Source of the DNA: JAJFKX01 sp965230265
GTDB taxonomy: Bacteria > Pseudomonadota > Gammaproteobacteria > Xanthomonadales > Wenzhouxiangellaceae
DNA: 64,000 nt
Assembly: GCA_965230265.1 (NCBI GenBank)
Contig: OZ245999.1
Span: 744,001-808,000 of the forward strand
Direction: 5' to 3'
Shown piece by piece: positions 43,800 through 52,480 of the stretch (positions within the stretch are counted from its first letter, which is position 1; each line of letters starts with the position of its first letter). Both the position numbers and the translations under genes were made by a program. The notes below the pieces were generated by a model. That model was not told where the DNA came from and made no database searches. It was given only the letters and a program-made list of their open reading frames with translations.

Positions 43800-44759
43800 T
43801 TGCCAACCAACGCATTAACAAGCTATTCGTTGCGATGGGTCCATTGGCCACGTTGGTCTGGCTGGTTGGCAGGTGCGGCCTGCGTGCTGTTGGCTGTGTG
43901 GTTGCTGTGGCTAATGGTTAAACTCATTTTACTACTCATCAGCGGCCCTGAAGTGGTTGTGGATGTACCGTCTGTGAGACAGGCACGCAATCAACAGGTC
44001 AATGCACCGGTTGAGATCGCCAATTGGCATTTGTTCGGACGTACAGCAGCCAGCAACCCGTTGAATTTAATGGCATTGCCGGAAACGCCTTTGAACCTGG
44101 AGTTGAGAGGTATTGTGTCCGGTATGGAGTCTGACCAGCAGGGCCATGCCATTATTGTGGATAGCTCAGGCCAGCAGTGGGTATACAAAGTCGGTGACAT
44201 TGTCCCCGGCGATGCCACGGTCAAAGCCATTACTCCTGATCAGGTTGTATTGGAACGCAATGGCCAAAACGAGGCATTGAGTTTGCCGCAGCGTTTGAAT
44301 TCAGCTTCCAGTGCAGTGGCAAACAATCAACGGCAAGGCGCCTTGCCAGGCGCGATATCCGGCCCATTGGTCAGCGGTTCTCCACAGCCTTTAACAGGTT
44401 TGCGTGGACAACCGCAGGCAATAGCGCCTGTCACTATTCCCGGTGGATTGGGCGGTGCACAGTTAAACACCGCAAATTTGCAACGTTTATCGCAAAGCAT
44501 ACAGGTCACACCGGTCAGTGGCGGCTATAAAGTATTTCCAGGCCGTAATGCGACCGTTTTTAAACAATTGGGGTTGCAGGCCAACGATGTGATTACGGCG
44601 GTTAATGGCCGGCCTTTATCCAATACACAATCAGCGTTGCAGGTGTTTCAAAATTTGAGCCAGAACCAGGCGATTACCTTGTCAGTAAGACGCGGCAATC
44701 AAGTGCTACAACTGCAGCCAGATACATCAACGCTAAGCAATAGCCTGGGCGGACAATAA
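43800..44759 (+). CDS. gspC: Type II secretion system protein GspC
   Basis: A 319-residue inner-membrane protein linking the secretin to the assembly platform. One transmembrane helix (about 24-47) is followed by the HR domain (about 85-165, with LNLELRGIVSG and A-I-I-V-D-S-S-G-Q-Q-W-V-Y-K-V-G-D). A Q/G/P-rich linker and a PDZ domain (about 225-310, with GGYKVFPGRNATVFKQLGLQANDVITAVNG) complete it. TTG 43800 is the only feasible start: a stop lies four codons upstream and no ATG is near. It is directly upstream of gspD (26 bases to the TTG-started gspD frame). Confidence 0.92.
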   Translation: MPTNALTSYSLRWVHWPRWSGWLAGAACVLLAVWLLWLMVKLILLLISGPEVVVDVPSVRQARNQQVNAPVEIANWHLFGRTAASNPLNLMALPETPLNLELRGIVSGMESDQQGHAIIVDSSGQQWVYKVGDIVPGDATVKAITPDQVVLERNGQNEALSLPQRLNSASSAVANNQRQGALPGAISGPLVSGSPQPLTGLRGQPQAIAPVTIPGGLGGAQLNTANLQRLSQSIQVTPVSGGYKVFPGRNATVFKQLGLQANDVITAVNGRPLSNTQSALQVFQNLSQNQAITLSVRRGNQVLQLQPDTSTLSNSLGGQ

Positions 44760-44802
44760 TGAATTCAACCACAACCTTAAACCGTTGCTTGATGGAAGTT
44801 TA

Positions 44803-46791
44803 ATGAAATCGCGTTTAATACCATTTGATACAAAGTTGCCGGGTCTGTCCAAACGATCGATCCTTATGGCGGTAAACAGCTTGCTGGTTGGTTTGATACT
44901 AATGACCGGCAGATTGCATGCAGAGCCACAAATGCTCAACTTCAATCAGGCTGATATTCAGTCAGTGATTGCCACGGTCGGTGAGATTACCGGCAAGACG
45001 TTTGTCATTGATCCGCGTGTTCAGGGGCAGGTGACGGTGATTTCCAGCCATCCACTCGAAGAGGATGAGCTTTACAGTGTGTTTTTAAGTGTATTGCGGG
45101 TGCAGGGTTTTGCTGCGATCAGTGACGGCAATGTGGTACGCGTGGTACCTGATGCTGTTGCCCAGCAACAGGCAAGTGCCAATGGCAGCAGCGGTGAAGC
45201 GATTGTTACCCGTATTTTGCCGCTGGAAAGCATCAGCGCGACAGAAGCGCTGCCATTGCTTCGGCCCTTGCTGCCACAAACAGCACATTTGGTTGCGCAC
45301 GAGAGCAGCAATACATTAATTGCTGCTGACAGAGCTGCCAATATCGATCGCCTGCAATCGATTATTCGTCGTATTGACCGTTCAGAACAAAGCGAAGTAG
45401 AGGTAATTCCGCTGCAGCATGCTTCAGCCGGTGAGTTAATGCGCACCTTGCAAATGCTGAACCCCAACCAAACCCAAACGGTGGTCGCTGATGAACGCAC
45501 CAACTCATTGTTGCTCAGCGGCGATAGCGGCCGGCGCTTGCGCACCCGCACCCTTATCTCGCACTTGGATACCCCACTGGATGCCGGAGGCAATACACAG
45601 GTCATTCATTTGAACTACGCTACAGCCGAAGAATTGGTGCCAATTCTTCAGGGTGTGATTGATCAGGTGGTTGAAACCGAAGGTGATGATGGAAGTTCTA
45701 CACTTGAAGCATCTGCACGTATCCAGGCGCATGCTGAAACGAACTCATTGGTGATCAGTGCCCAGCCTGCTGAGTTGCGTTCGCTGCAAAGTGTCATTCG
45801 TAGCTTGGATATTCCCCGGGCACAGGTGTTGGTCGAGGCCATCATTGCCGAGGTGACACTGGACACGGCGCGTGAACTGGGTATTCAATGGCAGGCCACC
45901 AGTAACCTGGCCGATGGTGACGGGATCATTGGCGGGACCAATTTTGGTACCGGAGGCAATAATATTCTGTCGCAGGTGTTTAATCCGATTGGCAGTCCCA
46001 ACGCGGTAGCACCGGGGCCAGGTTTGAACCTGGGTTATCTGGCCGGTACCACCAGTATCCTGGGCAACGAAATTCTGGAGTTGGGTGCCGTTTTGCGGGC
46101 ATTGAGTACGGACAGTGATTCCAATGTTCTATCGACACCATCGGTAGTGACCATGGATAACGCTGAAGCCAGTATCAGTGTTGGTCAAGAGGTGCCGTTT
46201 ATTACCGGTCAGTTTACCAATACTTCGGTGGATACTGCTGCAGGTCAGGTTAACCCTTTCCAAACCATTAACCGTGAGGAAGTCGGCATTTTGCTAACGG
46301 TGACGCCAAAAATAAACGAGGGTGATTCGGTTATTCTGACCATACAACAAGAGGTATCCGCATTGTTGCCAGCGGTGGGTGCGGTCGATCTGATCACCAG
46401 TAAACGGACTTTGTCGACACAGGTCATGGTGCGCGACAACGATATACTGGTATTGGGTGGATTGATTTCCGATGATCTGCAGGAAACCGAAGACCGGGTG
46501 CCCGGTCTGGGTAACATTCCGGTATTAGGTGAGCTGTTTAAATTCCGCAGTAATCGTCAGGTCAAGCGCAATCTGATGGTGTTTATCCGACCAAGAATTT
46601 TGCGTGATCCGAATCTGGCAAGGGATATCAGCAATAACAAATACAACTATATCCGTGCCCGGCAGCTGGATCATCGCGCTAACGCCCAGGGCTTAACCCC
46701 GGAAGGTGAGATTCCTTTGCTGCCAGAACTGTATGAGTACCTGCAAACCTCACCCGAGTTACTACAACCGCAGGAAGATGACGGCTTCTGA
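44803..46791 (+). CDS. gspD: Type II secretion system secretin GspD
   Basis: A 662-residue outer-membrane channel protein. ATG 44803 is used because GGAAG lies 4 bases upstream and the signal peptide then ends near LMTGRLHA. N0 (LNFNQADIQSVIATVGEITGKTFVIDPRVQG) and N1-N3 domains carry the repeated A-x-E-L-x-x-x-L and RTNSLLLSG blocks. The secretin domain includes VPFITGQ, the EVGILLTVTPKI strand and the VLGGLI-DD and VPGLGNIPVLGELF segments. It forms the gate for folded exoproteins. The stop overlaps the start of gspE by 14 bases. No GspS pilotin gene is nearby. Confidence 0.95.
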   Translation: MKSRLIPFDTKLPGLSKRSILMAVNSLLVGLILMTGRLHAEPQMLNFNQADIQSVIATVGEITGKTFVIDPRVQGQVTVISSHPLEEDELYSVFLSVLRVQGFAAISDGNVVRVVPDAVAQQQASANGSSGEAIVTRILPLESISATEALPLLRPLLPQTAHLVAHESSNTLIAADRAANIDRLQSIIRRIDRSEQSEVEVIPLQHASAGELMRTLQMLNPNQTQTVVADERTNSLLLSGDSGRRLRTRTLISHLDTPLDAGGNTQVIHLNYATAEELVPILQGVIDQVVETEGDDGSSTLEASARIQAHAETNSLVISAQPAELRSLQSVIRSLDIPRAQVLVEAIIAEVTLDTARELGIQWQATSNLADGDGIIGGTNFGTGGNNILSQVFNPIGSPNAVAPGPGLNLGYLAGTTSILGNEILELGAVLRALSTDSDSNVLSTPSVVTMDNAEASISVGQEVPFITGQFTNTSVDTAAGQVNPFQTINREEVGILLTVTPKINEGDSVILTIQQEVSALLPAVGAVDLITSKRTLSTQVMVRDNDILVLGGLISDDLQETEDRVPGLGNIPVLGELFKFRSNRQVKRNLMVFIRPRILRDPNLARDISNNKYNYIRARQLDHRANAQGLTPEGEIPLLPELYEYLQTSPELLQPQEDDGF

Positions 46792-48277
46792 GTCTTCATC
46801 GCCACGTCCTGACCGTCCGGCCTATGCTTTTGCCCGTCGGCATGGCGTGTTGCTGCTAGATTGGCTGGACAGCGGCGAGGCCCGAATAGCCTGGCGACAG
46901 CCGGGAGAGCTGCGTGCCTTGACCGAATTGCGTCGCTATTTGCGCGCGCCACTACAAATTGAAAAAGTCGATAGCACCGAGTTTGATCGTCTGCTGGAGC
47001 AAACCTATGCTGACAATGAGGCCAGTGCCAGTGCGGTGGCTGCTGATATTGGTGAAGGTATGGATTTGCGCGCTCTGGCGGATAATTTGCCTGAACCGGC
47101 TGATTTATTGGAAAGCGAGGATGATGCACCCATCATCCGCTTGCTAAATGCAGTGTTGACCCAGGCCGTTAAGGAAGGGGCATCTGATATTCATATTGAA
47201 CCGGATGAGTCTCACCTGGCTGTGCGTTTCCGGATCGATGGTGTACTGCAGGAAGTCATGCGCCCTGCTCGCAGTCTGGCGCCGTTGATTGTTTCGCGTG
47301 TCAAAGTCATGGCGGAACTGGACATCGCTGAAAAACGATTGCCTCAGGATGGCCGCATCAGCTTGCGCGTGGCCGGCCGGCCGGTTGATGTGCGTGTTTC
47401 AACATTGCCTGCAGGGCGTGGCGAGCGTGTGGTTTTACGTTTGCTGGATAAGCAGGCGGGTCGATTGGATTTGCGTCAGTTGGGTATGGACGAACAAACC
47501 CTGACCCGCGCACAAAAATTAATTGCCCGTCCGCATGGTATTTTGTTGGTGACCGGACCGACCGGTTCCGGTAAAACCACCACCTTGTATGCCATGCTGC
47601 AGCAGCTCAATGATCGCAGCCGCAATATCATGACGGTGGAAGACCCTGTTGAATATCATTTGGAGGGTATTGCCCAAACCCAGGTCAATACCAAAATTGA
47701 TTTAACCTTTGCTCGTGGTCTGCGAGCGATCCTGCGTCAGGACCCTGATGTGGTGATGGTGGGGGAAATTCGTGACCTGGAAACGGCACAGATTGCGGTT
47801 CAGGCCAGTTTGACCGGTCACCTGGTGCTGTCCACCCTGCATACCAACTCGGCCATAGGTGCAGTAACGCGTTTGCAGGATATGGGCATAGAGCCATTCC
47901 TGCTGTCGGCCAGCCTGATCGGTGTATTGGCACAACGGTTGGTGCGCACCCTGGATCGCGAGCATTGCACCAGCTGGCAGGCCAGCCAGAAAGAGCTCGA
48001 TGCTTTGGGCTTGCCTGCGGATCAGGCTGCCGACTTGTGGCATCCAGTCAGCGAGCTGCCAGACGGTGTTACCGGTTATCGAGGTCGCTCGGGTTTGTAT
48101 GAGTTGATCACCATCGATGATGTGCTTCGCGAACTGATCCACGATGGTGCCGGTGAACAGCGAATGCTGACTTATGTACGCGAGCATACCCCGGCATTAA
48201 TGATGGATGGCTGGAATAAAGCCCTGCAGGGCGTGACTTCTTTGGAAGAAGTACTGCGGGTTACTCAGGAAGCATAA
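46778..48277 (+). CDS. gspE: Type II secretion system ATPase GspE
   Basis: A 499-residue cytoplasmic ATPase powering pseudopilus assembly. The start at ATG 46778 overlaps gspD. N1E-like region, then IHIEP, the Walker A loop GPTGSGKTTTLYA, the Asp box (VEDPVEYH), Walker B (VMVGEIRDLETA) and the His box (LSTLHTN) are all present. The C-terminal zinc element of most GspE proteins (two CxxC pairs about 30 residues apart) is missing. Only one cysteine remains (EHC), and the region before TGYRGRSGLYEL has none, so this ATPase probably lacks the zinc clip. gspF follows 8 bases later. Confidence 0.94.
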   Translation: MTASESSSPRPDRPAYAFARRHGVLLLDWLDSGEARIAWRQPGELRALTELRRYLRAPLQIEKVDSTEFDRLLEQTYADNEASASAVAADIGEGMDLRALADNLPEPADLLESEDDAPIIRLLNAVLTQAVKEGASDIHIEPDESHLAVRFRIDGVLQEVMRPARSLAPLIVSRVKVMAELDIAEKRLPQDGRISLRVAGRPVDVRVSTLPAGRGERVVLRLLDKQAGRLDLRQLGMDEQTLTRAQKLIARPHGILLVTGPTGSGKTTTLYAMLQQLNDRSRNIMTVEDPVEYHLEGIAQTQVNTKIDLTFARGLRAILRQDPDVVMVGEIRDLETAQIAVQASLTGHLVLSTLHTNSAIGAVTRLQDMGIEPFLLSASLIGVLAQRLVRTLDREHCTSWQASQKELDALGLPADQAADLWHPVSELPDGVTGYRGRSGLYELITIDDVLRELIHDGAGEQRMLTYVREHTPALMMDGWNKALQGVTSLEEVLRVTQEA

Positions 48278-48285
48278 TCCCGACC

Positions 48286-49515
48286 ATGGCCGCCTTTGAT
48301 TACACCGCCGTCAACAGCAGTGGGCAACAGCAGCACGGCGTCATGCAGGGTGACAGTGCCCGCCAGGTACGTCAGCACCTGCGTGAACAGGGCTTGCTGC
48401 CAGTAACTGTGGAAGCGGTTAATGCTCAGCAGAGCAGTGCTTCATTACTGTCTGGCGGTGAGTTTCGGTTACGCAATGGTTTTTCGGCCACCGAGCGTGC
48501 TTTGATCATGCGTCAGCTGGCAACCTTGCTCAAGTCAGGTCAGCCCTTGGCAGACGCTTTGCAGGCGCTGACCAAAGGTGAACAGCCTGCCCGGGTTCGC
48601 AGTGTGCTGGCCGCAGTGCGATCGCAAGTATTGGAAGGCCAAAGCCTGGCTGCAGCCATGGCTGGTTTTCCTAAGCATTTCCCAGAATTGGTGACTGCTT
48701 CAATCAGTGCGGGTGAACGTGCAGGTCGTTTGAATGAAGTGATGATACGTTTGGCCGATCATGCGCAGCAGCGTGAGCAGGTTGGTCGCAGCGCCTTGCT
48801 GGCATTGCTTTATCCGGTTTTGCTGGCGGTGATTTCGGTGGCAGTAGTCGCTGGTTTGGTGACTTATGTGGTGCCACGAGTGGTCCAGGTGTTTGCCACC
48901 TACGAACAGCAATTGCCATGGCCCACGGAATTGCTGATAGGCATCAGCGATATATTGCGCCAATATGGTCCATTGCTGTTATTGGGCTTAAGTGCAGTAA
49001 TTGTGCTTGTCATCTTGTTGTATCGACAACCTGAACGGCGATTGCGTTGGCAGTCCATGTGGTTGCGGGTGCCATTGGTTGGCCGGTTGTTGCGAGCCAG
49101 TGAAGCGGCCCGTTTTACCCGCACGCTGGCCATTCTATTGGGCAGTGCTGTGCCAATGGTTGATGCACTGAAGGTCGCTGCCCGGGTGGTGGCAACCATA
49201 CCAGTGCGTGAAGCGATTCTGCAGGCTGCCGCTCAGGTACGTGAAGGAAAAAGTTTGGCCAAGTCATTACAGGGTGGACGCTGGTTACCGGCGGTCGCAT
49301 TGCAGTTGATTGACAGCGGCGAGCAAAGTGGTGACCTGGCATTTTTGCTGGATCAGGCAGCAGATATTCAAGAGCAGGAATTAGACTCGGTGGTCGGTAT
49401 TATTACCAGCCTTGCGCAACCGGTTTTGATCCTGATGGTGGGTTTAATGGTGCTGTTTATTGTCCTCGCGATTATGTTGCCGATATTGGATTTAAATACT
49501 TTGGTAGGAAGTTAG
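48286..49515 (+). CDS. gspF: Type II secretion system inner-membrane protein GspF
   Basis: A 409-residue platform protein with the GspF/PilC architecture. There are two homologous cytoplasmic helical domains (ERALIMRQLATLLKSGQPLADALQAL and SEAARFTRTLAILLGSAVPMVDALKVAA) and three transmembrane helices (about 168-190, 224-244 and 378-400). It couples the GspE ATPase to the pseudopilus. Usually gspG and the minor pseudopilins come next. Here ftsE follows 50 bases later, so the rest of the system must be encoded elsewhere. Confidence 0.94.
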   Translation: MAAFDYTAVNSSGQQQHGVMQGDSARQVRQHLREQGLLPVTVEAVNAQQSSASLLSGGEFRLRNGFSATERALIMRQLATLLKSGQPLADALQALTKGEQPARVRSVLAAVRSQVLEGQSLAAAMAGFPKHFPELVTASISAGERAGRLNEVMIRLADHAQQREQVGRSALLALLYPVLLAVISVAVVAGLVTYVVPRVVQVFATYEQQLPWPTELLIGISDILRQYGPLLLLGLSAVIVLVILLYRQPERRLRWQSMWLRVPLVGRLLRASEAARFTRTLAILLGSAVPMVDALKVAARVVATIPVREAILQAAAQVREGKSLAKSLQGGRWLPAVALQLIDSGEQSGDLAFLLDQAADIQEQELDSVVGIITSLAQPVLILMVGLMVLFIVLAIMLPILDLNTLVGS

Positions 49516-49565
49516 TGAGTGCTATCTGACACAGATTCATTGTTTCTGAGATTCAAACAAGTCAC

Positions 49566-50303
49566 ATGCAACAGCAAAACCATTTGAACTACCCGCCGGA
49601 CCCATCTGGAATGGTGGTGTTTCGTCAGGTAAGCAAACGTTACCGGGGTGGCGTTCGTGCGCTGGATGATGTGAATTTCAGCGTACAAAAAGGCGAGTTG
49701 GTTTTTTTGACGGGGCATTCAGGTGCTGGCAAAAGCTCTATTCTCAGGTTGATCAGTATGCAGGAGCGTGCCACCCATGGTCAGGTGCTGGTTAACCAGC
49801 GAGACTTGGGGCGGTTGGGGCGTAGTTGGATCCCTCAGGTGCGTCGCAATATGGGGTTGATTTTTCAAGATCACCGTTTGTTGATGAACAAACCTGTGTT
49901 CGATAATGTTGCTCTACCACTGGTGATTGCCGGTCTAAGCTATAGCGATATTCGTAAACGAGTGGCCGCAGCTTTGGACAAAGTGGGGCTAGGTGAGCGT
50001 GGCAAGGCGTTGCCTGGGATGTTATCTACTGGTCAGCAACAGCGGGTGGGCATTGCCCGCGCGATCGTACACATGCCACCATTGCTGCTGGCGGATGAAC
50101 CGACCGGTAATCTGGATCCAGAGTTATCTGCCATCCTGATGCAATTATTTTTGCAGCTTAATGAGCTGGGGATGACCATCATGATCGCCAGTCATGATTT
50201 GGAACTGGTGAAACGGCTGGGGCAGCGGGTATTGGTATTGCGCGAAGGGCAGATGATTGATGATGTACCCAGCCAGCAGACACAACGCAAAGGGCAACGG
50301 TGA
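49566..50303 (+). CDS. ftsE: Cell-division ABC transporter ATP-binding protein FtsE
   Basis: An ABC ATPase of 245 residues (230 if started at Met16, ATG 49611, which matches the E. coli N-terminus better). With FtsX it activates periplasmic amidases through EnvC during septation. Walker A is GHSGAGKSS, the Q-loop IFQDHRLLMNKPVFDNVALPL, and Walker B LLLADEPTGNLDP; the H-loop is ASHD. The signature is LSTGQQQR instead of LSGGEQQR, a substitution of the first signature glycine by threonine. Neither start has a clear ribosome-binding site. ftsX overlaps by 4 bases (GTGA). Confidence 0.93.
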   Translation: MQQQNHLNYPPDPSGMVVFRQVSKRYRGGVRALDDVNFSVQKGELVFLTGHSGAGKSSILRLISMQERATHGQVLVNQRDLGRLGRSWIPQVRRNMGLIFQDHRLLMNKPVFDNVALPLVIAGLSYSDIRKRVAAALDKVGLGERGKALPGMLSTGQQQRVGIARAIVHMPPLLLADEPTGNLDPELSAILMQLFLQLNELGMTIMIASHDLELVKRLGQRVLVLREGQMIDDVPSQQTQRKGQR

Positions 50304-51310
50304 GCCAGTCGATGAGTCCAGGCCGTCCAAAACCCAAAGTGCAAAGGCATAAACCACCTTTACAAAGTATACGCAACGGTTTGCGCAGCTGGCTGAGGCA
50401 ACATGCCTATAGTCTGATGTATAGCATTGGTAATCTGTTTCGACATCCGCTGGCAACGTTAATGACCACAATGGTCTTAGGCCTGGCATTATGCCTGCCT
50501 TTATTGCTGTGGGTGGTGATGGGCAATCTGGAGGGTTTGCGCAAATTGGATACTTTGGAAAGTATCACTGTTTTTGTGGTGAGTGATTCGCAGGATGAAA
50601 CACATGCAGATGCCATGCCGTTGTCTATCGATGCCTTGATTAACGAGTTGGCTGCCTGGCCGGAAGTGGCGAGGGTGGACAGTATTTCTCCACAGCAGGG
50701 CTTGGGTGAATTGCAGACAATAGGTGGTTTTGGCACTGCTTTGGAGCTGTTAGACAATAACCCGTTGCCATGGGTGTTGATGGTCATTCCCAACGTAGAT
50801 AACGCCGAACAGCTCAATCAATTACTGCAACGCCTGGAACAACACCCGGGCATTGAATCTGCACAGGCAGACTGGCGCTGGTTGCAGCGTTTGCAGGGTA
50901 TTTTACAACTGGCTCGTAATGCCTTGCAGTTGTTAGCGGTACTGTTTGGTTTTGGCGTGGTGTTGGTCATCAGTAACACCATCCGTCTGGATATTCAGAA
51001 TCGTCAGGATGAAATCGATGTGCTGGCATTGGCTGGAGCGACCCATGGCTTTATTCGCCGCCCATTTTTGTATACCGGTTTCTGGTACGGGGCTTTGGGT
51101 GGCGTGATAGCCGTGTTGATTTTGCTGCTGGCGGCATTGTGGGTAGGCAGTGATCTGGCGCGTTTAGCAGACACCTATAACCAGCAAGCCAATCTATGGC
51201 TGCCGCCACTGCCTATGCTGGCTTTATTGATTATTGTTTGTGGTATTTTGGGGCAGGCGGGCGCTTATATTGCTGTTAGCCGTCGTTTGCAGGCGTTGAA
51301 TCCGGTTTAA
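50300..51310 (+). CDS. ftsX: Cell-division protein FtsX
   Basis: A 336-residue inner-membrane protein with four transmembrane helices (about 55-75, 210-230, 260-280 and 305-325). Between the first and second lies a large periplasmic loop, which in the family binds EnvC-type amidase activators. The N-terminus is long and basic (about 45 residues, proline- and lysine-rich). The start is GTG 50300, overlapping the ftsE stop as GTGA, which implies translational coupling. The ftsE-ftsX-rpoH order is conserved in gammaproteobacteria, although the usual upstream ftsY is replaced by the gsp genes. Confidence 0.93.
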   Translation: MSQSMSPGRPKPKVQRHKPPLQSIRNGLRSWLRQHAYSLMYSIGNLFRHPLATLMTTMVLGLALCLPLLLWVVMGNLEGLRKLDTLESITVFVVSDSQDETHADAMPLSIDALINELAAWPEVARVDSISPQQGLGELQTIGGFGTALELLDNNPLPWVLMVIPNVDNAEQLNQLLQRLEQHPGIESAQADWRWLQRLQGILQLARNALQLLAVLFGFGVVLVISNTIRLDIQNRQDEIDVLALAGATHGFIRRPFLYTGFWYGALGGVIAVLILLLAALWVGSDLARLADTYNQQANLWLPPLPMLALLIIVCGILGQAGAYIAVSRRLQALNPV

Positions 51311-51498
51311 TCAATCACCTGATCACACTATATCAGCAGACCATGCAACTTGATTGGATTGAAACTGTCCTATTGGCAGGTTGGATAGCTGCAATACTTT
51401 GAGTGGTTTTAAGGTCCAGTTTTCAGCATATAACGATGGTATCGTACGCTGGTTTTGGGCTTATGACCGCTTGGAATATGGGCATGCTATCAAAATGA

Positions 51499-51532
51499 TT
51501 ACGAATCAAAGAAAATTTGTTACAATTGTAAC
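51499..51532 (+). promoter_or_regulatory. rpoH promoter region with a 14-bp palindrome over the -10 box
   Basis: TTACGA (51499-51504) and TACAAT (51521-51526) are spaced by 16 bases. The perfect palindrome GTTACAATTGTAAC (51519-51532) covers the -10 box and the likely start of transcription. AGGAGG follows at 51544-51549. A repressor site is suggested; the regulator is unknown. Confidence 0.45.
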
Positions 51533-51556
51533 CAGTTGAGATTAGGAGGATTGGGT

Positions 51557-52420
51557 ATGACGACTAAAGCATTGATTCCCAGTCAAATGTTGACACCAGC
51601 CAGTGTCGGCAGCTTGGATGCCTACATTGGTGAAGTAAACCGGATTCCGGTACTGACTCTGGAACAGGAGCAGAGCCTGGCAACCCGTTATCGCAATGAG
51701 GAAGATCTGGATGCTGCCAAAAGCCTGGTCATGGCGCATTTACGCTTTGTGGTGCATGTGGCCAAAGGCTACTCTGGCTATGGGCTGCCATTAGCGGACC
51801 TGATTCAGGAAGGCAATATTGGTTTGATGAAAGCGGTTAAACGTTTTGACCCGACTGTGGGTGTACGCCTGGTATCGTTCGCTGTGCATTGGATTCGTGC
51901 AGAAATGCATGAATTTATTCTGCGTAATTGGCGAATTGTTAAAGTGGCAACCACCAAGGCTCAGCGTAAACTGTTCTTTAATCTGCGCAAGAACAAGAAG
52001 CGTCTAGGATGGTTAAACCAGGCTGAAGTCAATCGAGTGGCCAATGACCTGGGTGTTAAACCGGAAGTTGTGCTGGAGATGGAAAAACGCCTGTCTGCGC
52101 ATGACACTGCGTTTGATTTACCACCCAACGCGGATGATGACGAAGCCTGGATTGCGCCAGCAGCTTACTTGGAAAATGCATCGCCCAGCCCTGAAGTGAT
52201 TGCTGAAAGTGATGATATGAAAGCTCATCAGCAGGCCTTGTTGTATCGTGGTATTGATTCGCTGGACGATCGCAGCCGTGACATTATCAGCAGCCGCTGG
52301 TTAAGTGAATCCAAATTTACCTTGCAAGAGCTGGCCGATCGTTATGGTGTATCGGCAGAGCGTATTCGGCAATTGGAAGCCAGTGCATTGAAAAAAATGC
52401 GGACCAATTTCGCACTGTAA
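51557..52420 (+). CDS. rpoH: RNA polymerase heat-shock sigma factor RpoH (sigma-32)
   Basis: A 287-residue sigma factor. The start at ATG 51557 has AGGAGG 7 bases upstream; a longer TTG frame from 51536 is rejected. Region 1.2 (LDAYIGEVNRIPVLT), region 2 (DLIQEGNIGLMKAVKRFDP and FAVHWIRAEMHEFILRNWR), the RpoH box (QRKLFFNLRKNKK) and region 4 (LQELADRYGVSAERIRQLEASALKKMR) are complete. It controls chaperones and proteases of the heat-shock response. It follows ftsX but has its own 246-base leader and promoter, and ends at a terminator. Confidence 0.96.
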   Translation: MTTKALIPSQMLTPASVGSLDAYIGEVNRIPVLTLEQEQSLATRYRNEEDLDAAKSLVMAHLRFVVHVAKGYSGYGLPLADLIQEGNIGLMKAVKRFDPTVGVRLVSFAVHWIRAEMHEFILRNWRIVKVATTKAQRKLFFNLRKNKKRLGWLNQAEVNRVANDLGVKPEVVLEMEKRLSAHDTAFDLPPNADDDEAWIAPAAYLENASPSPEVIAESDDMKAHQQALLYRGIDSLDDRSRDIISSRWLSESKFTLQELADRYGVSAERIRQLEASALKKMRTNFAL

Positions 52421-52440
52421 AAAAAGGCTACAAGCCAACA

Positions 52441-52469
52441 AAAAAGCCGGTCAATGACCGGCTTTTTTT
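52441..52469 (+). terminator. Intrinsic terminator after rpoH
   Basis: The stem GCCGGT / ACCGGC with loop CAATG is flanked by A5 and T7 tracts. It starts 20 bases after the rpoH stop and also suits the convergent gene on the minus strand. Confidence 0.92.
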
Positions 52470-52480
52470 ATTAACTTTTA

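Noticed and set aside
45072..45605. 177-residue minus-strand open frame within gspD
   Set aside because: It is antisense to a conserved secretin domain and has no family resemblance.
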